Shown: positions 1-10,674 of the stretch, piece after piece
Numbering within the stretch: the stretch's first letter is position 1
How the letters are laid out: every line of letters starts with the position of its first letter
DNA from: Spinellus fusiger
Taxonomy: Eukaryota > Mucoromycota > Mucoromycetes > Mucorales > Phycomycetaceae
Reading direction: 5' to 3'
Assembly (NCBI GenBank): GCA_025094145.1
Contig: JALLLS010000019.1
Coordinates: forward strand, 62,001 to 126,000
Length of the DNA stretch: 64,000 bases
The notes under the pieces: generated by a model
The model's database searches: none
Told to the model about the DNA's origin: nothing
Seen by the model: the letters and a program-made list of their open reading frames with translations, nothing else
Translations under genes and position numbers: made by a program

Positions 1-2399
1 CTTCACTAGGATTGGATCAGTAACCGTGCTACTCGCTCTTCTCCTTAATCTAATCCTTTTCCTTCTACGCTGCTACGTGTGGTTTCTACTGGTACCCCGA
101 CATCTATTTGTGATTCAACATATACCGTCAGTTACAATGGAGACACAATAGTTTGATATTTGATATGACACAAATATAACCTCTTATTCTACAAATATAG
201 TCGATAGACTACTATATTTTTCGCTTTTCTAAATATAGCAAATGTGCCTTTGTTGCATCTGCCATGGAATAATGTAACGAGGCATTTTATCACTGCCATT
301 TAACACTGGCACACTTTTCGTAGCAGAGTAGGTCCAATGGCACGGCGTATTGTTCTATAGATTCGTAGATCCTTGGCTGAAATTTACAGGCCTTGATGAA
401 AGAGAAAAAAGACAGCCATGCAACATGGTTGATTTAAACTATGGCTTGTGAGAGAACATGTGCCTGTTTTTTCAAATAAGAATAAATAGACAGTGATGAG
501 ATGCAGACAAAATAGTTTGTGATGATGTCGGCTCTAATTCATTTGTTAGGCAGGATACATAGGACTGTGATTTATAAATTAAGTAGCCTTTCACGGCCAC
601 ACGTGTCAGGGTAATTCTATAGACTACAAGTGATACAGATGCCTGGCTATTGTCTCCAATCAAGACAAAAGGGTTACACTAGATGAAGATCTATTACCAG
701 TCATTATTTTGAATAGAAGAATTAAATAGAGATAGAAATAGAGATAGAAATAGAAATAAAATCGAGAAAACAGGTGTAGGGTTATATAATATCATTGTAA
801 AACCTGTAGTTTATTAATAAAGATGATAAAAAGGAAACCAGAAAAGTGGTAGTGACTGATCTCTCTATCTACAGAATGAGCTTCTTATCCTGTTTCTATA
901 GTCTAAAGAGAAATGAAATAGACAGCAAAGATGGATTTTATTTTTATTTTTTTATTTAGGAATTATGATGAGTGATAAATTTAAGCTCTACAGATGGAGA
1001 TGATCCAATCCTTTTCTCCCTGCATTCTCCTCTACAGTTTAAAATATCATATGTGCATGAGCTGATTCTATCTTTAACACATTGGATGAGATGCAATCCA
1101 TCAGAATGAAATATAGTAAAAATAGAATACACACCCTCTAGATTGTGTCTACATGGAATACATGGAATACATTAGAAGCACCATAAGTAATAAACAAACA
1201 AACAAACAAACAAACAAACAAACAAACAAACATAAACAAGGTTGCAAGTGCATAGAAACATCTGCTGGGATAAGAATAGTGAGAGTAGACACAGGTAAAT
1301 AGGTGCATAGAATGAGTTTTGATAATAAAGAAATGAGTGGTAACGAGTTTGTTTCTACAATGTCAGACATTGGCATGATGATAGTGTTGGGTTTTCGGTA
1401 TTTCTATTCTTTACTGTGGTGTTTTCAAGAGAAAGAGAGTGCCCTGTGTACATCATAGAAGGCAAAAGATAAAAGATAGTAGACTAAAAAATAAGCAGAG
1501 GGGAGAATGGACAGATCCAATTAACAGGGCTGTTGGGCATCAATGACTGACGGTTGTAGGGTGGCTGCTCAGCATTTCTTATTACTTTCACACCGATATT
1601 TAGGTGACAGATGTAGATATAAATATAAATTCATATTTATAAAGGCCATTGATTAGCATGAAAGGGAAGAATTCACACCTAGAGTTGAGAATGCTAAGAT
1701 GGAATCAGAGGTGCTATTTTTCCTCTTGTTATGCATTCATTCTATCACTCGCTTTATTGGCTGGATCTCTTTCTATACACAAGATACACAAGATACAAAT
1801 AGATACAAAGAGTGGCTCTTATGTCAGATCATCTCTATTACAGTTATTGCTGGTGGTGAGTCAGTTCAATGCATCTCAATTGACTCTTTTCTTTCTTTCT
1901 TTCTCCACTGCAATGGTCTGGTACTTGTGTATCTCCTGTACCATAGAGGTTCTCATTCCTCTGTAGAAAGAGAAAGAAAGAGAGTCAAGTCCATTTATTA
2001 CACTTTGAGGGGCAATCTGACACTCAAGGGATCTTTTTCTTGTCATTTGCAAAAATAGACAAATCCAGCTCTCTTGGCTATTATTATACCCAAGCCCTCT
2101 CTTTCTCTCTCTTTCTTTCTCTCCTTCTCAGCAAAAATAGGGTTTGCATATTAATTTGGTATGCTTTGGTAACCATTTAGATACACATCTATACCGTCCA
2201 TTGAGGTATTGAGAGAAGAAGAGAGCACCCCCATAGAGCATGAACATGGAAAGACCATGAAGGTCCAATGTCTTTGTCTATCAGTATTCACCCTATCGGA
2301 AAATAAAATAGGAATGACATCACGAGACAGCCAGTGTGTACTTTTGCCTCACTCAAAAGAGATCCATCACAGTCACTAAGAGTCCCTTTCCTTTTCGCC
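1..2399. other. Gene-free 5' region with simple repeats
   Basis: I see no supportable gene here. Open frames near 1649-2058 are low-complexity, lack family features and overlap one another in two frames. The stretch holds GATA/GAAATA-type microsatellites near 725-765, an (AAAC)n tract at about 1192-1232 and pyrimidine-rich patches near 2095-2130 that may belong to the leader of the next gene. Confidence 0.5.
1192..1232. repeat. (AAAC)n microsatellite
   Basis: About ten perfect tandem AAAC units, seen directly. It lies in a region without a recognised gene. Confidence 0.95.
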
Positions 2400-2833
2400 A
2401 TGTTCAAGTCACCAGTCCTACGCATGGCCGCAACGTCCTTTGTGCCTTCAAAGATATTCATTCACTCACGCAGTAATATGATGAACATAAAACAGGCACG
2501 AGAAGTGTTTAAAAAGATTAGCACTTATGGAGAATTGATCGAATACAGGTTCCAAAGGGTAATACTATCAATAAATAGAGGCACTGTGTAGTATTAGTAA
2601 AGGTCGATTGGCTGATTGTGCTCTAGTGCCCTGAATCAAAAAGATATTTGCGCTATGGTTATGCTACGTTTAAACATGCTGAGGACGCCAACAAGATAGT
2701 GGCTGAGGAGTTTATCAAGATAGAATCTCCCCTGTTTAATGAACCTTGTGAGATCACAGTAAGCATGGGCAAAGATCGTAGAGCCAACGAAGCAACAATA
2801 ATATCACAACCCGGAGGTACTGAAGAAAAGTAA
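2400..2833 (+). CDS. Small RRM-like protein, probably mitochondrial
   Basis: Two exons, 2400-2558 and 2627-2833, with a 68-nt GT-AG intron (2559-2626) in phase 0, give about 121 residues. The start at 2400 is the first ATG in frame; an upstream GTG at 2334 would only add residues without support. The N terminus (MFKSPVLRMAATSF, followed by HSRS) is basic, hydroxylated and lacks acids, as mitochondrial presequences do. The rest fits a single minimal RRM: a helix with QAREVFKKISTYGELIEYRF, then an RNP1-like strand RYGYATFKHAEDANKIV. The tail is polar. RRM families bind single-stranded RNA; a role in mitochondrial RNA metabolism is inference. It could also be a nuclear RRM protein with a basic leader. 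No operon-like context; the next gene starts 2.3 kb downstream. Confidence 0.6.
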
Positions 2834-2926
2834 ATAAACAGTGCCATCTATCGGCCAACAGAGGACAGTCACACTAAGACGAGAGCAGGACGGGTGATAG
2901 AATAAGGACAAGGCACAGATAGAAGG

Positions 2927-2928
<2 letters not shown>

Positions 2929-2961
<33 letters not shown>
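2929..2961. repeat. (GT)n microsatellite
   Basis: Uninterrupted GT dinucleotide tract just downstream of the small RRM gene, seen directly. Confidence 0.95.
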
Positions 2962-2962
<1 letters not shown>

Positions 2963-3470
2963 AATAGAGTGAGATGAAAATGGAGAAGAGTACAAAAATA
3001 GGAGAGGAGAGTAGTCTAGGTGTGTGTCTGTAGTGCTAGTGTGATTAGTGTTGTTTGTGTGCAAGTAGATAGTATGTATGCAGTGTGGTAAAAAGACAAA
3101 GTGTGACGTTATAGGTTACAATACAAATGCCCTTCTTCAGTGGTCTATGAGGTGAAGGAGTAAGGACATTCCCTTTTGCCACTAAAAGAGAGAGATGTGT
3201 ACAAGTGGAACCTACTTTGTGACACTTTATTTTCCATGGATCTTACTGCATAGTAAGACGAATGAGTCAACTTGCACACTGATAATGACATGGATAACGA
3301 AGCACCATTGGAGGTAGCTGAGATCGGCTTACAGACTGTTCTGTCTTGTACACTACAACATGCACTTTCATCAATGCACTCTGTCTTTATCATCTTGATG
3401 ATTCAATGGTGGCTCATTATTAATCCATGGTATCTGTGGGTATATGTCAATAACTCACTGTATATCTCAT

Positions 3471-3707
3471 TGTATCTCATTGTATCTCATTGTATCTCAT
3501 TGTATCTCATTGTATCTCATTGTATCTCATTGTATCTCATTGTATCTCATTGTATCTCATTGTATCTCATTGTATCTCATTGTATATCTCACTGTATATC
3601 TCACTGTATCTCACTGTATCTTTCAATGTACCTTTATGTACCTTTATGTACCTTTATGTATATGTATATGTATGTATATATGTATATATATGTATATAAA
3701 AATATAT

Positions 3708-3738
<31 letters not shown>

Positions 3739-3740
3739 AA
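3471..3740. repeat. Decamer array TGTATCTCAT grading into other repeats
   Basis: Eleven perfect copies of the 10-bp unit TGTATCTCAT occupy 3471-3580. They pass into 12-bp TGTATATCTCAC units, TGTACCTTTA units, then TATG and finally (TA)n near 3700-3740. The open frames across this stretch (runs of Ser-His-Cys-Ile) are only translations of the repeat. Confidence 0.95.
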
Positions 3741-3976
3741 TACTACTATGAAGATAAATCAGACGTTGGTTAGCCACTGCCATCTGGTAAACGAGTCTAA
3801 TTTAGAAGTAAGCCATCCTACAGGTGTGAAAAGGGGGCGCGTTATTGTTTGTGCTCTCTATTTTCTATCATTCTAATGGTCTTGAGCGTAAAGAGGATAA
3901 GAGTGGGCGTGGTGGCATTGGACGCCATCTACAGTAATTTGCATTTCTAGGCAGCAGGATAGGAATCTCAAACTAA

Positions 3977-4189
3977 GTGGAAAATATAAATAAAAGGGAA
4001 AAACAAGCCCTTTTTCAAAGAGCAAAAGAGCCTATAGCCCCTGCATCAACAACTATAAAAGTAGTAAAAATGAAATTTAATAAGGCAATGCATGTCAACA
4101 GGAGCTGCATACATAGAGAAGATACACTATGCGACTTTCTTAAGCACACAATAATGTCATGGAGGACAGTTCATGTGCTCTCCCTGTGA
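3977..4189 (+). other. Possible coding fragment, unrecognised
   Basis: An open stretch here encodes a basic, non-repetitive peptide containing KVVKMKFNKAMHVNRSCIHR and a DTLCDFLKHTIM segment, more protein-like in composition than its surroundings. There is no ATG at its 5' end (the frame opens with GTG at 3977) and I found no convincing splice partners. It could be an internal exon of a small gene or a decayed gene. I do not recognise the family. Confidence 0.25.
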
Positions 4190-5144
4190 AATATCAAAAC
4201 AAACAAGAGACGACTCCATGTAGTTGAGAAATGTAGTAAAAACAGTGTTCCCACTGCCACCCATGATGACTTGCACAGCCACGACTCCAGTGCAAACATG
4301 CTTCCTCTTCTTCTTTTGAATACTGGCTGGTTAGTTTCAGAAGAATAGACTGTTGACAAAGCAGCTGGAAGTACTGCAAGCTCACCTTTTGTCTATTCCT
4401 TTTTATTGGTAAATCTGACCATTTTCTGTAAATAGACTATTCATTCCGCAGCTTCTCGTCTCCCTTTTTCTTGTAGATTCTTTCTCTCTTTCTCTCTATT
4501 TTATCTATTTTCTACACATCACCAGCCATCATTAAAATCAAATGTCTGCAATTCGTATCTTTGTGTGTTATTTATCATGAGTATTCTGTCACCTTCTATT
4601 GCTAGAAGGTGGATAAACACGGAGCAGGAGGGTGGGAGGGGAAAAGGGAAGAATGGAGGACCGTGACTTGATGCATTAGACACAGACGCATGCGCACAGA
4701 TCATAAACCAAGGCTATCAAATGAGTTTCCAAAGAACACGGACTACCGACAGACATGTACATTGTTTAACAACACCCTAAAAAGATCAGGCAGTAGAATA
4801 ATTCCTGCGTCTAATATATAAAATAACGCTTCTGCCTATAGCAAGTTCTTCTGCTTTCTTTTCATTTAAGACTTACTTGTTTTTCTATTTAAGACTTGCT
4901 CTCTTTTTTTATTCTATTCTAGTGTATTCTATCCCGTTGCTAGAATCTATTCTACTGTCATCCCATCCTATTGCCATTGCCATTGCCATTGGACCTTCTC
5001 CTCTCCTTTGCTCCCAATTCTCGTCACCGCTTCTTTTTTTATTTTATTTTATATAATCTTCTGCCTATTCTCTTTCTCTTTCTATCTCTTATTTATTTAT
5101 ATATCTCTTTATTTATCTGTTTCTATCAAGAGAATTCATTATAC
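4190..5144. other. Intergenic region and pyrimidine-rich leader of the TEA gene
   Basis: No gene recognised. The last 300 bases, from about 4840, are strongly C/T-rich on the + strand (runs of TTCTATTC and TCTTTTTT), which is common in leaders and promoters of fungal genes and fits the start of the downstream gene at 5145. Confidence 0.45.
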
Positions 5145-7854
5145 ATGTTTGCTTGTTCTCAGGATTTATTCTATAATACCACACAAGACATAGCCACCAG
5201 CAGTCCGTGCGATGCTAGTCTCGACGCCTATGTCGCTCACACTTGTTCAGCCTATATGTCTTCAACTCTCCGCCATGCTTCTCAGACGTGTCAGGCTGCA
5301 TTAGGATCAGCTGATCATCACCAGAAAGAGAAGAGATTAAAGTCATCAAGAAAAGATCAGCCGATCAGTTCTGATAGCAATATTACACTAAGTGACCATG
5401 GAAAAGAAAAAGAGGAGGTAAGTAAATAAAACAAGTAAATAGAGAAATGCACAGTATTCACCCCAAACAACCTGTATTGATAGCAGCAAGTGTGGCCGCC
5501 TGATGTAGAGTCCGCATTCATTGAAGGTACATTGGCCTCCATTGACATGTCATTTATTTATCTTGTTTGTTTGTGCTTTAGCCCTCGAAACAATCCCCAA
5601 GTTAGGTCGTCGAAAAATACTCGTCAATGGAAAGCCTTGTGGTAGGTTTCCTTTTTGCACATGGGATGCATCTCTACAAAAACAAACAAACAAACAAATG
5701 TTAAATCTTCACCCTTAGGACGCAACGAATTGATTTCGGACTACATCTTCCGCAAGACCGCTAAAATCCGCACAAGAAAGCAGGTGTCCTCCCATATCCA
5801 AGTCCTCAAGAATACACGCAAAGGCGATATTTACTGTAAATAATCATTTTGCCCACTCTACTATGAAGATAGAAATGCATTAAAACCAAGAGACTCACTC
5901 ACTGTTTATCTTTCTACTAGTCATGCGTCTCTTGACAGACTCACTGGACAGCGACGATCTCTCCAAGTCGTGCGTCTCTAAGCACATAATGAGCCACCAT
6001 CGACCTAATTGTCGACCTGTACACTCGAGATATCCTCACACCACTCGGAATCACCGTAGAAACACTATTGCCACTAAAATGAATTCAACTCACTCCTCCG
6101 AATCCATTTCTTCTGACGAGTCCTCCACACGATCCTCACCGCCTGCTGATTCTGTGTTTGACTTTATTTACAATGGTTCTCAACACACAAGTGCATTCAC
6201 AATGCCAGATATCAAAGATTCCTTCTGTGACCCTCTCCAACATTCACTTTTAAGTATGAATGATCTGTTGGCTCTTCCTCAGCAACAAGAAGATCAGGAC
6301 CAACAGCACCCTACCTTTATGGAATCCATGTCTTCCTCTGATGTGTCTGGAAGCTCTGTTTCGTTGAACGATTCCTCTGCTCATCATGGAGGATCCATGG
6401 CTGAAATAGACTCATTCTCCTCTTTCCAACGCCTGAGCTCAGTCTCTCCCAGCACCCTGACCAACCAATTGTTCTATTCCACTGCATTGTCTGAACAGGA
6501 TTTGTATGGCATTCATACGCATGGCTCTGATCTATTGCTTTCTTCTGACGATCTACTTCCCATGAGTTCTTCTTCACTGGACACGAAATGGAGAAGATCT
6601 GAATCCACTCTTTGTTTATCACAAACACCTACTCTGTTCAATAAAGTCCCTCTCCTCCACCAAGAAAAGTTGGATGGATTGAATGATTGCCTATTTGCTT
6701 CCATGTGGCCTAGCTATCTCTGCCTCTATGTTGAATACTCTCCATCCTGCAACAGCTCGGTAAGAATTGATCGACATTACATAATTTTGCTTTTATTTTC
6801 TATTCTACCCTCTTTCTATTTCCCTTTTTTTCCTTTTCCTTTTTTTAATGTAGATAGATATAGACATATGAAAACTGACTAATTGTATTGATAGGTGACA
6901 GCGACTCATACCTTGGCTCAATTATCTCACTGTCAGCTCCAATATTTACCTGGTGTGGATTCAGACTCAACAGCAAGAGACAAGTGCCCTCCTATTTCTG
7001 AGCTAACAAGTACTCCTGCTGATGTGATTCTGTCTGCAAAGGTACATCTCTATTCAATTGAATTGAATTGCATTGAATTGAATTGAATGATCTTCCATGG
7101 ATGTGTCACTAACGCAATTACAGTTAAAAATGGACATTAATTTGAACCTGTCTGATTTCTACTTCAACAATACATCCTTCTTTGAGACATCGGAGAGACG
7201 CACAATTGAATGCACAAGTACTATTTACTCTTTTGGTACAGTGGTACTTGAGTCCAAGGAAATCCAACAGGCCCTTTGGTTGAATGAAGACAAGTACATG
7301 TACAGCTTTGTGTGTGTCAACCAGTTCTTTGATGCCTTTATGAAGGGAATTCGTGCCCTTCCTTCATGGGAAGAAATCGATGTGGCCATTAATAACCTTT
7401 GTTTGGTACAAGTAAGTCATCGCAAAGGGAGACAAGGGTGGGTTATTGAGGGCGGCTATACTTACGATGGGCTATTCTTTAGGTATTTGAAGATGTTGAA
7501 GTCAAATACGCAAACCAAATCCTCCCCACTTCCCTGCCAACACCCACAGTAGATCCATCGCTGCTGAGTGAACCCATGCTGCAGCAGGACATGTCTTCGT
7601 TGCTTCCTCCTTCTCCCAGCCAAGAAGATATGGAGTCTTCTACATTTATCGGCCATTCGTTGACTTACTCTTCTCTGAACAACCTTTCAAAATCATTGTC
7701 TTCTCCGTTGGTGTCTTTTGCACCACTGTTGACGATGGTATATGAATTTGAACGTGGACAGGGCACCATTGACTTGGCGATCATTGGAGACTGTCTTTCC
7801 AAACAAAACGATGAGAAAGCCCATGAGTTTTTGGGTGATTGTTTGTTTACTTGA
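5145..7854 (+). CDS. TEA/ATTS-domain transcription factor with TEAD-like C-terminal domain
   Basis: Sequence-specific nuclear regulator of the TEAD/Tec1/AbaA family. Model: 5145-5417, 5484-5526, 5582-5641, 5719-5835, 5921-6759, 6895-7041, 7124-7411, 7483-7854; all introns are GT-AG and phases agree, giving about 712 residues. Exons 2-4 assemble the TEA domain (about residues 94-163): [14 protein letters not shown], then [12 protein letters not shown], then [11 protein letters not shown] and the hallmark recognition-helix segment [12 protein letters not shown]. Exon 5 is a Ser/Asp/Gln-rich linker typical of activation regions. Exons 7-8 contain [32 protein letters not shown] and [14 protein letters not shown], then [14 protein letters not shown], which align in order with the YAP/Vestigial-binding domain of animal TEADs. 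In Dikarya, Tec1 and AbaA control filamentation and conidiation; its target here is unknown. The FYVE gene converges on it, 713 bp downstream. Confidence 0.9.
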
Positions 7855-8567
7855 TTCTTGTCTGTTTTATGTTTTATGTTTTATGTTTTGTTTTTCCCTA
7901 TTTTACTTGCACATATTTATTCTAAACCTTCATATTTCTTGTTTTCCTTTTTCCCCTTTTTTCCCTCTTTTTTTTTCTTTCTTCTATTTCAAAAAAAAAG
8001 TATCTTACACTTCTCTACACTTTACACTCACTCACTCACTCACTCACTCAATTGCACTTACACAAACCAAATCTAAAAAGAAAAAGAAAAAAAAACAGCT
8101 TTTGTATTTTATCCGTTGATCGGACAAAACCAACACGCAAATACATCTTTTACATGTACACCTTTTTTTTTGGATGAGATGTACTTGTTGTAAATAAAGC
8201 AGGTTGTAATTCCTTAATGAAATTATATATATTTGGGTTCTATTGAAGAAGAAAAAGAAGAAAATACTCATCAAGAGTGTCTTGTTCTTCAGTGTAGATT
8301 GAATAAAATAGAAAAGAAAATTATAAAAATTATTAAGGGCAAAAGTATGTACAAGCTAAATAATAATGATAATAATAATAATGCAAGTGGTAGTATGAAT
8401 ATAAGAAAGAAAGAAAGAAAGAAAGAAAACATAAAGTAAATTGGATAGGACCCCTGGATCCATCCATCCTCAGATCCATCCATCCATCCATCCTCAGACG
8501 CATAGGCGATCAAGTGAATAAGTCATTAGATAAGTAAAAGAAATGGAAAACAAGTCAATAGGACGGG
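7855..8567. other. Convergent intergenic region between TEA and FYVE genes
   Basis: This holds the 3' ends of two convergent genes. T-rich tracts follow the TEA stop codon, an AATAAAG near 8195 could be its polyadenylation signal, and short repeats occur: CACT near 8028-8050, GAAA near 8405-8430 and CATCCATC near 8459-8495. I see no gene inside it. Confidence 0.5.
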
Positions 8568-9882
8568 TTAGCTGGAAACAACAAGGTCTTGGAAACACGC
8601 ATCACAGACACGGCTCCACTGGCCAATGTCATAAAGGGCACGAGGGCGAAAGAGAGGAAGACAATTGGAGCTGTGTCGCTGGCACACTACTTTTCCACAC
8701 CTACAAAACCACCCTCTGCCGCATGAGTGCTATTTTCCAACAACAGCAACAGCAACAGCAATAGGCTTCTTTTCTTCTTACCTTCTACAGTGATGTCGCC
8801 TTTGTAGAAATGAGAATTGGGTGGTGCACTGATAAGAAGACCGTGTCGTACTGACATGCTCAAACTGACATTGCTTCATATGCTTATCAGGAACCCACTG
8901 ATGTCTTGGCAACAGGATAAACTTTGACTTTCTATCCCTAGGCAACAAGTGGAGCATATAATGGTGACGATGCAGTACTGTGAATGCAGTGCCATGGCGC
9001 TAATGATAACACACGTCAGCCAATGGTGTTCTCTGTGGATCTATTCAAAACACATCTTACTTCCTCAGAGTGGGCTATGAATCCAGAGCCTGCAATCATC
9101 ATCTCCAATCCATGCACTGGACTCTCAAAGGTATGGATGACTTTCCCGTGACCCACACTCCCACCCAGCAGCATGGCCATTTCCCACCGCAACTTATAAA
9201 GCCAATGCACTCTTTCCTTGTCTAAAAGACCTGCCTTGGACTTTCGCCTCCAATGAGGCTTTAGCTTTCGATGTCTACTGGACCGCTTTGGACTTGTTTC
9301 TGCTGCCATCTCCATATCAAGATCAGCCCGAAGGTCTTCCAGTGACTCCATCATCTGTCCCTGCTGCTGAGCTGCCTGCTCACACTCCCACAGTCTCTCT
9401 CTGTACCTTTTCTCTCTCTCCTCATACTCACTGTTGATGGACTGCTGCAGACAGATGAGATTCCGTATCTTTCCTTCTGTTGCTAATAGCTCAGTGGAGA
9501 TGGATTCGAGTTCTTCAGAGTGCTGGATACAGTCCGCCATCAGCTGTAGAAAGTCAGACTTCCATGAAGCGGCGAACGAAGAAGGGTCGGTGTCACGGGA
9601 ATGGATCGACGCATTGTCTTGGGATGGTTCGTCCAACCGAGGAGGCATTGCCGGAGGTACAAAGAGAGGGGAAGCATGGGCTGAAGGGGAACATGCAAAG
9701 TCCTGCTGGTGCTGGTGCTGGTGCTGGTGCTGGCACTGATATTGATATTGATATTGATATTGATATTGATATTGGTACTGATTATGATCCTGATTATGAT
9801 CATGAATCTGATATTGATATTGATCCTGATATTGATATTGATCCTGATATTGATTCTGGCTCTGATTCTGGCTCTGATTCTG

Positions 9883-9919
<37 letters not shown>

Positions 9920-10674
9920 CTCTGACTCTGCTGAGCATGAGTAGAATATATCCATAGATCCTGGGTCTCTTTACAGTAGACGAGTGGATCAAGAGGAGTG
10001 GGTGTGGGTTGGTGATCAGTGCCCAAGGAGGTGGACAGTGAGCAGTGTGGATTTCCTTCTGACAGATGGGCAGAGAGATGCTGTGACTTATGTTTATGTA
10101 TTTCTCCATGCAGTTCTCTGTGAAGGCCCTCCCCCGACCCATTCCCAGGGAAAAATTCACTGCTGTTACTGCTTGTGCTTGTGCATGGACTGATGTCTGT
10201 TGCCTCGGAGGGGTGGGTGGAGGTGGTAGAGGTGGTGGTGGTGGTGGTGGTGGCTGTCCAGGTAGACTCAGCACCGAGAGTGTCAGGTGCAGTCTCCACC
10301 AAAGAGTGTTTCCATTCCTCCTTGCTCGGCCCATCTCGTAGCAGCTCATGGATATGAAATGCCTGCATTGTCTGTGTAATGCCTGTTATCTTGGCCCGCA
10401 AGATCTCAAAGGTATCAATATGAGGATCCCATAGAGAGCAGTTTTTTGTCTGTGTCTGTTCTGCCATGTCTTTTCTTTTTCTCATTAACATTCTATGAGG
10501 GAGTTTGTTGGAGAGAATAGAAAGAGAGGCACTGGAGAGTCGTTTTGGATGCTTTTTACTGGTGGCTATGATGTTACTATGCATAAGCACACCGGAGTTG
10601 TTTTTCAAGGGTGGGGCTCCTTGGGCTGTTGTTTTCTGGTGAGGGAGGCCTTCTCTGGTGGGAGAAGTGTCCAT
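8568..10674 (-). CDS. Coiled-coil protein with C-terminal FYVE zinc finger
   Basis: Three exons on the minus strand: 10674-9061, 8999-8782 and 8700-8568, with GT-AG introns of 61 and 81 nt, give about 654 residues. From the N terminus: a basic Ser/Thr-rich region, low-complexity Thr tracts, a Gln-rich array (SQ, NQ, YQ and HQ pairs), a coiled coil (LESISTELLATEGKIRNL to about EDLRADLDMEM), a basic patch, a conserved-looking block VHWLYKLRWEMAMLLGG plus HGLEMMIAGSGF, and a FYVE finger with WVPD, QRRHHCRRCG, VVCQRHSSN and SRVCDACF. FYVE fingers bind phosphatidylinositol 3-phosphate on endosomes, so a role in endosomal traffic or organelle tethering is likely. The start is the first ATG of the long frame. 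Oddity: the first zinc-ligand pair is spread apart (C-x13-C instead of C-x2-C). The two C-terminal exons are shorter than most ORF callers accept. Confidence 0.78.
9709..9937. repeat. Three successive coding hexamer arrays in the FYVE gene
   Basis: On the + strand, CTGGTG units (about 9709-9734) give way to ATATTG and related units (about 9737-9858) and then TCTGGC units (about 9859-9932). On the coding (minus) strand these encode His-Gln, Tyr-Gln and Ser-Gln dipeptides. The frame is kept throughout, so expansion and contraction would change only the length of a Gln-rich linker. Confidence 0.9.

Noticed and set aside
3471..3580. CRISPR-like regular array
   Set aside because: Units are directly abutting 10-mers without spacers, in a eukaryotic context; it is a tandem repeat.
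4971..5144. N-terminal extension of the TEA protein (hydrophobic Leu/Phe/Ile peptide)
   Set aside because: It is the translation of the pyrimidine-rich leader; no ATG context and no place for a membrane segment in a transcription factor. The ATG at 5145 is preferred.
9480..10357. Plus-strand frames over the FYVE gene (Gly/Ser, Leu-Ile repeats)
   Set aside because: They are shadows of the Gln-hexamer arrays on the opposite strand; the minus-strand frame continues into a FYVE domain, which decides the issue.
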